Below, piece after piece: positions 42,069 through 50,906 of a stretch of DNA of 64,000 bases. Made by a program: the position numbers and the translations under genes. The notes under the pieces are model-generated. The model worked only from the letters and a program-made list of their open reading frames with translations, did no database searches and was not told the origin of the DNA. How positions within the stretch are numbered: the first letter of the stretch is position 1; each line of letters starts with the position of its first letter. This DNA is from Chthonomonadales bacterium (GTDB taxonomy: Bacteria; Armatimonadota; Chthonomonadetes; Chthonomonadales; CAJBBX01), in the NCBI GenBank assembly GCA_020849275.1, contig JADLGO010000026.1, positions 54,541 through 118,540 on the forward strand, given 5' to 3'.

Positions 42069-44024
42069 TCACCCGTCGGGCGTTCCCGGCAGGTCGGGCA
42101 GGTCGAGCACGCTCAGCATGCCGGGGATCATCAGCGCCTTGATGCCGTGCGAGTCGTAGTGCCGCGATGCGGCCCATTCCGCGGCGGGCGGGGCGGGATC
42201 GCTTACGTCGACGCGCTCGATTCGGGCGTCGATCGCCGCGGCAATCCGACCGTAGGTGCCGGTTCGGCCCTCCGCCCGCGCGCGCACGCCCTTGCCCTCC
42301 GTTCCCGGTAGCTCGGCCAGCAGGTCCAGCGCGCGCAGCACGCTGTGTACGCGCAGCGCGGCCAGGCTGTCGTCAAGCCAGGTCAGGTCGTCGGCGAGCT
42401 TGTGGATCACGCCGTAGAACCCCTCGGGCGGGTATCCCTCGTGCAGCGAGTGAGGCTCCAGCGCCCCCGTGCCGGCCACATCCAGCACCATCACCGCGCG
42501 GCCGGCCTCGCACTCGCGGCGCAGCCAGCGAACGTGTGGAACCAGACAGGAGGTGCCGCCGTCCCATAGGGCGATCGTCACGGGCAGCGTGTCGCCCGCA
42601 CGGTCGAACCGGCGGAACAGGAAGGCGTGGCCGAGCAGGTCGGGCTGTGACCACCAGATCGCCGCCGTCACGGTCATCTCGTCCAGGCGGTCCTCGCGGT
42701 AGAGGCGCGGGTTGAGCGCGCAGGGCGTGCGGTGCCGCGCGACGCGCTCCCGCAGCCACTCGGTGGCGCGCGCCCGGCGCTCGGCGGCCGGAACGGCCTC
42801 CCGTTTCGCGGCGACGCCGCGCAGCCGGTCGAGGTTGGTCTCGAACACGGCCCGCGCGCCGGGGAGGTCCCCGCGCACCTGTCCGGACCGCGTGCACCAC
42901 AGTTGCCGGGCCTCGAGCGGCTGGACGCGGCGCTCGTCGACCTGCGCGGCGGCGCCCAGGAGGTGCTGACCGAAGAAGGAGGCGGCCGCCCGAGCCAGCG
43001 GGCGCGTGTAGGCGTGGCCGGAGCGATCCTCTGCCAGGTCGACCTCGTCGCCTCTGCCGAACAGCTCCCATACGCGGCGGCATCGCTCGACGGTGCGGCG
43101 CGTGCCCTCGATGGGGAAGAAGTCGCCGGTGACGGCAAGCACGCGCACCGGTCTGGGGGCCTGCGCGATCAGGATGTCCTCGTGGTCGTAGCCGGCGGCG
43201 GTGAACCCCGGCCATATCTGCTCGGCATCCTGTGCGCCGCCCGAGCGCATGTAGGTGGCGCGGTTCATGATGAAGGTGCCGGGCGCGGCCGCCGCCAGGC
43301 GGGGGTCGGCCAGCATCAGCAGGGAGGACTGTGTGCCGCCGCCCGAGTTGCCGGTAACGCCGATGCGCGCGGCGTCGACCTCGGGACGCGCGGCGAGCAG
43401 GTCGAGGCCACGCATGGCATCGTGCAGGAAGTAGCGCGCGATGCTGTCGCCGATGGGCACGCACTGGGCGCCGGCGTGGTCGTGCTCGGGACAGCAGGCG
43501 TCGATGGTCGGCGCGCCGAGGGCGGGCTCGTGGTAGCTCAGGCGCTCGCCCTGGCCGATGGGGTCCTGCGCGAGCACGACGAGGCCGCTGAGCGCCAGGA
43601 TCTGGCACACGGCCTGGTACTCCGGGTACGTCTTGCCCTCGGTGGCGTGCCCGCAGAGGAAGAGGACCGCCGGGCGTGGGCCATCGATGTCGTCCGGCAA
43701 GTAGAGGTTGGCCGTGACGTAGGTATCCGGCCGCGATTGGTACAGGATGCGCTCCACCCGCCACCCGTCGCCGCGCGCCTCGCCGGTCACGCTGGCCTGT
43801 AGGTCAGGCGGCGATTCCGGAAGGCCGCCCAGGCTACGGATGAAGCGCTCACGCAGGGTTGCCTGGTAGTGCAGCACGTCGGTGGGCGATGCGAGGGCGT
43901 CCCGCACCGCGTCGCCGCGGGCGAACGCGCGCTCGGAGCGGGCGTAGACGTGGTTCTTGAGCTGGTCGCGAATATCGTAGAACCACTGCGCGGGCGACAA
44001 ACGCTCCAGGCTTTGTACGTGCAT
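42069..44024 (-). CDS. Alpha/beta hydrolase (acetyl xylan esterase-like), double domain (651 aa)
   Basis: ATG 44024 follows GGAGG at 5 nt. The N-terminal half is an alpha/beta hydrolase with 'RPAVLFLCGHATEGK', 'VLAQDPIGQGERLSYHEP' and nucleophile elbow 'GVTGNSGGGTQ' (Ser227), as in the AXE1/CE7 and dienelactone hydrolase groups; 'LAVTGDFFPIEGTRR' and 'DRSGHAYT' supply candidate Asp and His. The second half (about 380-640) resembles a degenerate second hydrolase unit ('LPVTIALWDGGTSC', 'AVMVLDVAGTGA') without a clear nucleophile. No signal peptide is seen. Likely a cytoplasmic sugar-ester esterase (inference). It is divergent from the FGGY kinase. Confidence 0.8.
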   Translation of the reverse strand: MHVQSLERLSPAQWFYDIRDQLKNHVYARSERAFARGDAVRDALASPTDVLHYQATLRERFIRSLGGLPESPPDLQASVTGEARGDGWRVERILYQSRPDTYVTANLYLPDDIDGPRPAVLFLCGHATEGKTYPEYQAVCQILALSGLVVLAQDPIGQGERLSYHEPALGAPTIDACCPEHDHAGAQCVPIGDSIARYFLHDAMRGLDLLAARPEVDAARIGVTGNSGGGTQSSLLMLADPRLAAAAPGTFIMNRATYMRSGGAQDAEQIWPGFTAAGYDHEDILIAQAPRPVRVLAVTGDFFPIEGTRRTVERCRRVWELFGRGDEVDLAEDRSGHAYTRPLARAAASFFGQHLLGAAAQVDERRVQPLEARQLWCTRSGQVRGDLPGARAVFETNLDRLRGVAAKREAVPAAERRARATEWLRERVARHRTPCALNPRLYREDRLDEMTVTAAIWWSQPDLLGHAFLFRRFDRAGDTLPVTIALWDGGTSCLVPHVRWLRRECEAGRAVMVLDVAGTGALEPHSLHEGYPPEGFYGVIHKLADDLTWLDDSLAALRVHSVLRALDLLAELPGTEGKGVRARAEGRTGTYGRIAAAIDARIERVDVSDPAPPAAEWAASRHYDSHGIKALMIPGMLSVLDLPDLPGTPDG

Positions 44025-44170
44025 GGCGTCCTCCGGGCGGCGCTCAGCCGCGGGCATGGTCGGGGCCCGGCAGGGGCGCCCTCGCGTGGCAACATACGCT
44101 TCCGGCGAGCCGGGCACCTTCCCGGTCGGTGCCGGCCGAGCGGCGGACTGCGGGCGGAAGGGAGGAAGGC

Positions 44171-45658
44171 ATGGCGACGAGCAACGCGCGCGAGCCGTGG
44201 GTGCTGGCGATCGACATCGGCACCTCCTCGGTGCGGGCGTTCGGCTTCGACGCGGACGGCGGCGCGATTCCGGCGCTTCACGCACAGGCGATGCACGAGG
44301 CGCGTACCGATGGGGGCGCCCACGAGATCGACGCGGACGGCCTGGTGGAGGCCGCCGCCGGGTGCGTTGACGCCGTACTCCGCAAAGCGGGCCCGCAAGC
44401 GGGCGCGTTTGCAGCCGTCGGCGTTTCGAGCTTCTGGCACAGCATGGTGGGGGTCGGCGCGGAGGGCCGGGCCGTGAGCCCGATCTACACGTGGGCCGAC
44501 GCTCGCCCCGCCGATGCGGCGCGGCACCTGCGCGAGCGGCTCGACCCCGCGGCCTATCATGCGCGCACCGGCTGTGCGCTGCACCCCAGCTACTTTCCGG
44601 CCCGCATGCTCTGGCTCCGCGAGGCGGACCCGGGGACCTGGGCCCGCGCCGTCCGGTGGATCTCGCCCGGCGAGTACCTGATGGCGCGGCTGCTGGGTGA
44701 GGAGTGTCCCTCAATCTCGATGGCCTCCGCCACCGGCCTCTTCGACCAGAACCGGCAGGAGTGGGACCCCGAGACGATGGGGGTGGTCGGCGTCGAGCCG
44801 GAGCGGCTGCGGAGCGCGCACCGCTGGCGTCGCTCCGGCGAGCCGACGCCCGGGCTCACCCCGGAGTGGGCTCGGCGCTGGCCCGCGCTGGCCCACGTGC
44901 CCTGGGCGCCCTGCATCGGCGACGGGGCCGCGAGCAACCTGGGCAACGGATGCGCGACGGACGGGCGGATCGCTATCAACCTGGGCACCTCGGGCGCCAT
45001 CCGGGTGCTATGGCGCGCCGCGAGCGTCGAGATCCCACCCGAGCTCTGGTGCTATCGGCTCGATGAGGAGCGGCCGGTGATGGGCGCCGCGTTCAGCGAC
45101 GGAGGCAACGTCTACGGGTGGATGCGCCAGGCGCTGGCGCTGCCGGACCCGGTTGCCGCGGAGCACCTCCTGGCATCGCGTCCGCCCGCGTGCCACGGCC
45201 TCACGTTCCTGCCGTTCCTGCACGGCGAGCGCAGCCCCGGCTGGCGCCCGGAGGCGACGGCAACACTGCACGGGCTGCGCGCCACCACGACGGCCCTCGA
45301 CCTCCTGCAGGCCGGCCTTGAGGCAGTCGTCCTCCGCTTTGCCCTGATGGCCGATGTGCTGCGGGATCGCTTCCCGCAGGCTCGCGAGATCGTGGCGTCC
45401 GGCGGCGCGCTGGCGGAGTCGCCAGTGTGGGCGTCGCTCCTGACCGACGCGCTGGGGCAGCCGATCACCCTTGCGCCGGGCCACGAGGCGACGCCTCGTG
45501 GCGCCGCGCTGACGGCGCTGCGCGCCGCGGGCGCCCTGGCCGACGAGGCGGACGCACCGGCGCCCGATGGAACCGTGCTGCGCCCGGACCCTGGCCGGCA
45601 CGAGACGCTGCGCGCGGCGCTGGAGCGGCAGCGCGATCTCGAAGCGCGTCTGGCGTAG
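44171..45658 (+). CDS. FGGY-family carbohydrate kinase, gluconokinase-like
   Basis: The 495-aa kinase starts after GGAAGGGAGGAAGG. The two actin-fold lobes are visible: 'WVLAIDIGTSSVRAFGFDA' (residues 10-28, phosphate 1), 'GVSSFWHSMVGVGAEGR', the 'TWADARPADAARHLRERL' segment, 'AINLGTSGAIRVLW' (phosphate 2) and the adenosine motif 'IVASGGALAESPVWASLLTDA'. The 'FWHSMVG...YTWAD' pattern is closest in my knowledge to FGGY gluconokinases, but xylulose or other sugar kinases remain possible. ATP-dependent phosphorylation of an imported sugar acid or sugar in the cytoplasm. Confidence 0.9.
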   Translation: MATSNAREPWVLAIDIGTSSVRAFGFDADGGAIPALHAQAMHEARTDGGAHEIDADGLVEAAAGCVDAVLRKAGPQAGAFAAVGVSSFWHSMVGVGAEGRAVSPIYTWADARPADAARHLRERLDPAAYHARTGCALHPSYFPARMLWLREADPGTWARAVRWISPGEYLMARLLGEECPSISMASATGLFDQNRQEWDPETMGVVGVEPERLRSAHRWRRSGEPTPGLTPEWARRWPALAHVPWAPCIGDGAASNLGNGCATDGRIAINLGTSGAIRVLWRAASVEIPPELWCYRLDEERPVMGAAFSDGGNVYGWMRQALALPDPVAAEHLLASRPPACHGLTFLPFLHGERSPGWRPEATATLHGLRATTTALDLLQAGLEAVVLRFALMADVLRDRFPQAREIVASGGALAESPVWASLLTDALGQPITLAPGHEATPRGAALTALRAAGALADEADAPAPDGTVLRPDPGRHETLRAALERQRDLEARLA

Positions 45659-45674
45659 CGCGCGGCGGCGCGCT
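45657..45674. terminator. Short hairpin between convergent genes
   Basis: A 7-bp perfect stem (45657-45663 with 45668-45674, loop of 4) at the junction of the kinase and ABC permease genes. No U-tract; weak evidence. Confidence 0.3.
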
Positions 45675-45679
45675 GGGGC

Positions 45680-47047
45680 CTACAGGTCACGCCGCGAATA
45701 CCACACCACGCTCAGCAGGCAGAACGCGAGGGTCGGCGCGCCGAATCCGACCACGTACTTCCAGGTGGCCACCTCGGAGTAGGTGGCCGAGTTGCCCGTG
45801 CGCGCCACCCGGTTGCCCGCCGCGTCCTTCACTTCGGTCGCCGTCACCTTGATCGGCGCGCCGGACGTGAGGGGCAGGCCGCTGAGCAGCACCGCCCTGG
45901 ATCCGACGCTGTAGGTGGCCGCGCGCGCCGCCAGGATGTGGCCGGCCGGGCTCTCCACGGTGTAGTTGCCGGGATCCTCGGCCGTCTTGCTGTCGAGCGG
46001 CTCCGAAAACGTCACCTTCACGCTCGTTGGGCCGGCGGTGCACGACACCACGTGGGGCGGAACGCGATCGCTCGATGCGATTCGGCGCGCGCGCGGCTTC
46101 GTCGTGCGCGCCGGCGGCTTACCGCCGACGGCGGGCACGGCGGCTGTCACGGTGTCTCCGGCGATGCTTACGGGGTTGCCGGCGGTGTCGGTGACGCCCC
46201 GCACGGTGACGCGCGCCTCCTCGCCGGCCGGAAGCGCCATCCCCGCGAGCGTGACGGCGCCGCGCGCGCGGTCGTAGGTGGCGGTCTCCGGCTCGACGAC
46301 CGTGCCGAGCGGGCATTCGACGGTGTAGCTAGAGGATGTCTCCGCCAGGCCCGGGTCGATCGGCTTGGAGAACGTGAGGGTCATGCTGGAGGCGGTGGCG
46401 GTGGCCTGAAGCACCTCCGGCGCCCGCGAGTCGCGGAGCATCGAGGGCAGGTTGCGCGTCAGGCTCATCGGCGAGAGGTACTCGGCGCCGACGAACGAGA
46501 AGACCGATCCGGCGACGTACCACAGGAGCAGCAGGCCGATGACGGCGTAGAGCGTGTTGTTGAAGGCGACGCTCAACAGGATGCCCAGCGAGAGCAGGAG
46601 CAGCATCGCCAGCCCCACGATGCCGATGCCTGTGCTCATCGTGGCCAGGGTCATGTCGGCGCCCGCGTACCGCCAGGCCGCGTAGGCGGCCACGGCCGAC
46701 GAGATCAGATAGACGCCGCCCACGACCAGCGCGCGCGTGGCGAGGCGGGAATAGAGGTACTGCGCTCGGGTGCAGGCGCGGCTCAGGATGCTGTCGCACA
46801 CGATGTCCGACTCGAGCGAGACCGAGCCGGCGCTCAGCACGATGATCACCGTGCTCCAGACCAGCAGGAACAGGTTCAGGTGTCCGGCAAGCACCTGGGA
46901 GCCCGCGATGGGAGCGCCGCGCGCGGCCATGATGGCGCCGCCGACGGTGACCATCTCGGCCAGCACCAGAGCGATCAGCCATCCCCGCAGTACCCACGAC
47001 TTCGACAGGGCCAGCAGGTCGGCCTTAAGCAGAGCACTCCAGCCCAT
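45680..47047 (-). CDS. ABC-2 type permease with two Ig-like (SbsA/Big_5-type) domains before the last helix
   Basis: ATG 47047 lies 23 bp inside the end of the ATPase gene. The first 190 residues contain about six membrane helices (about 20-40, 55-75, 106-126, 138-160, 167-187) typical of ABC-2 exporters, with 'SLESDIVCDSILSRACTRAQ' as the coupling segment. Then come two consecutive Ig-like domains, about 208-305 ('MTLTFSKPIDPGLAET', 'YTVECP') and 330-425 ('VKVTFSEPLDSKTAEDPGNY', 'ATEVKDAAGNRVA'), which repeat the SbsA/Big_5 pattern. A final helix (431-450) and 'YSRRDL' end the protein. The inserted domains should be outside the membrane. Substrate unknown. Confidence 0.85.
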   Translation of the reverse strand: MGWSALLKADLLALSKSWVLRGWLIALVLAEMVTVGGAIMAARGAPIAGSQVLAGHLNLFLLVWSTVIIVLSAGSVSLESDIVCDSILSRACTRAQYLYSRLATRALVVGGVYLISSAVAAYAAWRYAGADMTLATMSTGIGIVGLAMLLLLSLGILLSVAFNNTLYAVIGLLLLWYVAGSVFSFVGAEYLSPMSLTRNLPSMLRDSRAPEVLQATATASSMTLTFSKPIDPGLAETSSSYTVECPLGTVVEPETATYDRARGAVTLAGMALPAGEEARVTVRGVTDTAGNPVSIAGDTVTAAVPAVGGKPPARTTKPRARRIASSDRVPPHVVSCTAGPTSVKVTFSEPLDSKTAEDPGNYTVESPAGHILAARAATYSVGSRAVLLSGLPLTSGAPIKVTATEVKDAAGNRVARTGNSATYSEVATWKYVVGFGAPTLAFCLLSVVWYSRRDL

Positions 47048-48035
47048 CAGGGCCCGACGATAGCTCGCCGAATGCGCGAGAGAAGCCATCGGCCTGGTCA
47101 GCCTCCAGCAGCCGGATGAACGCCTCCTCCGTCTGCCCACGGGTGGACGAAACCGAGAGGACGTCGACGCCGAGCTCGGTTGCGGCCATCAGGATGCGGC
47201 CGAGCGGCGCGGCGAGCTGCTCGGTCGGTCGGAACCGTAGGGTGAGCTGGTCGCCTCGCCGCTCGCACCCGACGACGCCCTCTGTCGCCTCGGCGCGGCG
47301 GGTCAGGTCCTCGAGTTGGGCCCAGGGACCGTCCACCTCCAGGTCCACGTTGTTGCGCCCGATCGTCTGTTTGAGGTGGCGCACCGACCCGCAATAGATC
47401 AGCTTGCCATCGTGCACGATACCGACGTGATCGCAGACGCGGTCGATGTCCGTGAGGATGTGCGACGAGACCACGATGGTCTTCGTCTTGCCGAGCTCGC
47501 GGATCAGGTCGAGCGTGTACTTGCGGCCCGCGGGATCCAGGCCGGAGGTTGGCTCGTCCCAGATGAGAAGCTCCGGGTCGTTCATGAGCGAGGCCGCGAT
47601 CCCGAGGCGCGTCGTCTGCCCGGTTGAGAAGCCCTTGATGGAGCGCGAGGCGTGCGGGAGCAGGTCGACCGCCCGGATCAGGCTGGCGAGGCGTGGCTTG
47701 CGCTCCTGGGCTCCCATGCCGAACAGCTGACCGATCAGGTCAAGGTAGGAGATCGGCGACATCGTCGGGGGGAACCTGGGGTTTGTGGGCAGGTAGCCCA
47801 CGCGCTGGCGGAGGCTGGCGGCATTCGGCCCCACCCGGGAGCCGAAGAGCTCGGCACGGCCCGCCGTCGGCCGCTGAAGCCCCAGAAGGAGCTTCAGCAG
47901 CGTCGTCTTGCCGGCGCCGTTCGGACCGAGAAGGCCGAACACCCAACCGGGCTCCACGGTCAGGTTGATGCCGTTGACGGCGATCAGGCGATTGCCGTAG
48001 ATCTTGGTCAGCGCGTGGGTCTGCAGAATGGGCAT
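47025..48035 (-). CDS. ABC transporter ATP-binding protein (CcmA/NatA type)
   Basis: The 336-aa ATPase has Walker A 'GLLGPNGAGKTTLLKLL' (about residues 34-50), a modified signature 'IKGFSTGQTTRLGIA' (FSTGQ for LSGGQ), Walker B 'LLIWDEPTSGLDPAGR' and the switch His in 'TIVVSSHILTD'. The C-terminal 90 residues form a DUF4162-like extension. Such ATPases energise ABC-2 exporters, here the overlapping permease downstream. GGTGAG lies before the ATG; no clear promoter was found upstream. Confidence 0.96.
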   Translation of the reverse strand: MPILQTHALTKIYGNRLIAVNGINLTVEPGWVFGLLGPNGAGKTTLLKLLLGLQRPTAGRAELFGSRVGPNAASLRQRVGYLPTNPRFPPTMSPISYLDLIGQLFGMGAQERKPRLASLIRAVDLLPHASRSIKGFSTGQTTRLGIAASLMNDPELLIWDEPTSGLDPAGRKYTLDLIRELGKTKTIVVSSHILTDIDRVCDHVGIVHDGKLIYCGSVRHLKQTIGRNNVDLEVDGPWAQLEDLTRRAEATEGVVGCERRGDQLTLRFRPTEQLAAPLGRILMAATELGVDVLSVSSTRGQTEEAFIRLLEADQADGFSRAFGELSSGPDGLECSA

Positions 48036-48473
48036 GGCTCACCGTCGGCGGAGGATCGGCTTGCGGGCGTCGGGCGCTGCGCGGCGTTGGCGCACCGAGA
48101 GTGCTGACGGCGCCCGGCCCGCTCGGGTTTCAGTATGTGTGCGCGGGAGCGCGGTCCGGCCGCGGGCGCAAGGTGGCTTCGTGATGGCGGCGCGCGGCCG
48201 TGCCGTCATGTCGCGACGCGAGTTCGTGGCAGGTGGCCAGGGCCAGTGCGACCACGGCCGCGCCATCGTGAGCTGTCGACACCGGAGGGGGGCCAGGGGG
48301 CCGTGGCGTCGCTCCGGCAGGGATCGTTGCGCCTGGTGTCCTACCTAACGGCGTGGAAGCGGGCGCGACATGCCGTGCTGGGTGCGCGGGCGCCGGCCAG
48401 ATGCTGCAACGTCGCGCGGCGGCGGCCCGTAGGAGATATGCGGCGCGCCGCCGGGCGGCGCCGCGGAGGCAGG
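48036..48473. other. 438-bp divergent intergenic region
   Basis: The region separates the ABC ATPase from the endonuclease III gene. Both strands carry open frames that have no ribosome site or family motif and read as shadows of high G+C sequence. I found no clear -35/-10 pair on either strand and no strong hairpin. Confidence 0.4.
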
Positions 48474-49169
48474 ATGCTCGACGCCACGAATCGGGTACGC
48501 GAGGTGACGGCCCGCCTGGAGGCGCGCTACGGCGTCGCCGTGCGCGAGGGCGCATCGGACGCGGTCGAGATGCTCGTGGCCTGCATACTCTCTCAGCACA
48601 CGTCGGACGCTAACTCGCACCGGGCGTTCGAGAGCCTGCGTGCGCGGTTCGCGTCGTGGGAGGCCGTTGTCGAGGCGCCGACGCCGGCGGTGGCCGAGGC
48701 GATCCGCGGCGCGGGGCTGGCGAACACGAAGGCGCCGCGCATCCAGGAGGCGCTACGCATGGTGCGAGAGCGCGAGGGCCGCTTTGACCTCGAGCGTCTT
48801 GCCGGCCTGCCGGACGCGGACGCGCGCCACTACCTGATGTCGCTTCCCGGCGTCGGGCCGAAGACGGCGGCGATCGTGCTCTGCTTCGCGCTCGGCCGTC
48901 CGGTCCTGCCGGTCGACACACACGTGTTTCGCGTCTCCTGGCGGCTCGGACTGGTCGACCGGCGCCGCGGCGAGGGCCGCGCGCACGACGCGCTTGGAGC
49001 CATCGTGCCCCCGGAGCTCGTCTACCGGTTCCACATGGCGCTGATACGGCACGGCCGGCAGGTGTGCCGGGCGCCCGAACCACGGTGCGGGCTCTGCCCG
49101 CTTACCGACCTGTGCGCGTACTATGCGGCGTGCGTCGCCCCCGCCGCGCCCGCTCAGCGCGATGACTAG
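48474..49169 (+). CDS. nth: Endonuclease III-like DNA glycosylase
   Basis: The 231-aa base-excision repair enzyme has the HhH-GPD fold. The helix-hairpin-helix 'LPGVGPKTAAIVL' carries the catalytic Lys, and 'LPVDTHVFRV' carries the catalytic Asp. The C-terminal 4Fe-4S loop has Cys spaced C-x6-C-x2-C-x5-C in 'CRAPEPRCGLCPLTDLC'. ATG 48474 follows GGAGGCAGG; the upstream ATG at 48438 has its AGGAG only 2 nt away and is less likely. It overlaps the following cyclase gene by 8 bp. It removes oxidised pyrimidines and nicks the abasic site. Confidence 0.93.
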   Translation: MLDATNRVREVTARLEARYGVAVREGASDAVEMLVACILSQHTSDANSHRAFESLRARFASWEAVVEAPTPAVAEAIRGAGLANTKAPRIQEALRMVREREGRFDLERLAGLPDADARHYLMSLPGVGPKTAAIVLCFALGRPVLPVDTHVFRVSWRLGLVDRRRGEGRAHDALGAIVPPELVYRFHMALIRHGRQVCRAPEPRCGLCPLTDLCAYYAACVAPAAPAQRDD

Positions 49170-50883
49170 GGAGGTGGTGGCGGCCCCCACGGGCCAGGTC
49201 ACGTTTCTGTTCACCGACATCGTCGGCTCCACGGAGATGTGGGAGCGGCACGGTGACGCCTTCCTCCCGGTGCTTCAGGCGCACAACGCCATCCTGCAGG
49301 ACGCCATCTCGCGCTGCGGCGGCTACCTCATCAAGACCGAGGGCGACGCGTTCAAGGTGGCGTTCGCCGACCCGGCGGCCGCGGTCCGGTGCGCGGTGCT
49401 CGCGCAGGCGGCGCTCCAGCGCTACCGGTGGCCCCCCGACGTGGGCGCGCTGCACGTTCGCGCGGCTGTGCACGCCGGACGGCCCTTCGTGCAGCAGGGA
49501 GACTACTTCGGGCCGGTGGTGAACCGCACGGCGCGCATCCTGGGCGTGACGAACGGCGATCAGGTGCTGGTCTCCGAGGAGGCCTTGCGTCTGGCGGAGA
49601 GCCGCGCGCCGGCCGAGGTACGGTTCACCGACCTCGGCTACCACCCGCTGAAGGACCTGGACGAGCCGATTCGCCTCTTCCAGGTCGACCACCCGACCCA
49701 GCGGGCCGCCCGTTTCTCGCCGCTGCGCTCGCTCAGCGGCCAGCCGCACAACCTGCCGGTGCAACGCACCAGCTTCATCGGGCGCGAGCGGGAGATCGAG
49801 CAGATCGCCTCTCTCCTGGCGCGCGGCGACCCTCCCTTGCTAACGCTGACCGGCCCGCGCGGCATTGGCAAGACGCGTCTCTCGCTGCAGGCCGCCGCCG
49901 AGCGGATCGAGTGGTTCCCGGATGGCGTGTGGTTCGTGCGGCTCTCCGAGGCGCGCGATGCCGAGAGCGCGGCCCTGGAGGTGGCGGACGCGCTGGACAT
50001 CCCGTTGGCGCCGCGTCAGGCCGCCATGGAGGCGGTCCGCCTGTGGCTGGCCTCCCGCCACTGCCTGCTCATCCTGGACGACTGCGGTCATATCCCCGAG
50101 GTCGGCCGCTTTATCCGGGAGCTTCTCTCAGGAACCACATCGCTGCGCTGTCTGGCCACCTCGCGCGACACGCTCCAGGTGGAGGATGGCCGCGAGGTGC
50201 CGGTTCCCGGGATGTCGCTCCCGGGCCCGGAGGCCGATGCCGGCGCCGTGATGGCCAGCGAGGCCGGACGGCTGTTCGTGGACCGCGTCCATGCCGAGCG
50301 TGCGGAGTTCGTGCTCACTGACGCCCGGGCACGGCCGATCGCGCGACTCCTCGACCGTCTTGGCGGCGTTCCAGAGTCGATCGAGCGCGCGGCGAGCATG
50401 ATGCGGACGCCGGGGCTCACGCCCGGCAAGGTGCTCAACGCCCTCGGCCGCGAGCTCGCGCGCACGGCCGAGGGCGCCGGCCAGGTCGCGGCGCAGCGAG
50501 GCCGCGACCTCCTGGCGCGCGTCCGCGAGTACCCCGGCCTGGCGGCGCTGCTGCAGAGCGTGAGCGCAGCGGTCGCCGATGTCGGCGACCTCGACGACGC
50601 CGAGCGGATATGCCGCGAGGCGCTCGGCCTCTACGAGCGCATGGGCGACCGACCGGGCATGGCGGGGGCGCTCCGGCAACTCGGCTACGTGGCCTCGCTG
50701 CGGGGTCACCACGAGCGCGCGGCCGCGCTGCTTTCGGCCTCTCTGAAGCTCTACCGCGAGGCCGGCGCGCCGGAGGCCGAGGCGGTGATGGCCGACCTGG
50801 AGTGCGCGGTCCGCGCCGCCGGACAGGCGGCCGCGCCGGACCTGCCGCTGGATCGAGCGCTCGCCATCGCCAGGGGGATCTGA
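49162..50883 (+). CDS. Adenylate/guanylate cyclase-like protein fused to STAND-type ATPase and TPR region
   Basis: The 573-aa protein starts within the nth stop region. Residues 1-175 form a class III nucleotide cyclase domain: metal Asp in 'FLFTDIVGSTEMWERHG', second Asp in 'IKTEGDAFKVAF', and transition-state Asn/Arg in 'VNRTARI', so catalytic residues look intact. Residues about 190-430 are a STAND/NB-ARC-like NTPase with Walker A 'GPRGIGKTRL', Walker B 'CLLILDDCG' and 'TSRDTLQV'. The last 120 residues hold TPR-like helices ('ICREALGLYERMGDRPGMAG'). No DNA-binding domain is seen. Probably a signal-responsive cyclic nucleotide producer; the ligand is unknown. Confidence 0.85.
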   Translation: MTREVVAAPTGQVTFLFTDIVGSTEMWERHGDAFLPVLQAHNAILQDAISRCGGYLIKTEGDAFKVAFADPAAAVRCAVLAQAALQRYRWPPDVGALHVRAAVHAGRPFVQQGDYFGPVVNRTARILGVTNGDQVLVSEEALRLAESRAPAEVRFTDLGYHPLKDLDEPIRLFQVDHPTQRAARFSPLRSLSGQPHNLPVQRTSFIGREREIEQIASLLARGDPPLLTLTGPRGIGKTRLSLQAAAERIEWFPDGVWFVRLSEARDAESAALEVADALDIPLAPRQAAMEAVRLWLASRHCLLILDDCGHIPEVGRFIRELLSGTTSLRCLATSRDTLQVEDGREVPVPGMSLPGPEADAGAVMASEAGRLFVDRVHAERAEFVLTDARARPIARLLDRLGGVPESIERAASMMRTPGLTPGKVLNALGRELARTAEGAGQVAAQRGRDLLARVREYPGLAALLQSVSAAVADVGDLDDAERICREALGLYERMGDRPGMAGALRQLGYVASLRGHHERAAALLSASLKLYREAGAPEAEAVMADLECAVRAAGQAAAPDLPLDRALAIARGI

Positions 50884-50906
50884 CCAACCAACAACGGGAG
50901 GACTAC

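Noticed and set aside
48036..48473. Small gene in the nth upstream region
   Set aside because: Open frames are present but without SD sequences, conserved motifs or codon patterns unlike the shadows elsewhere.
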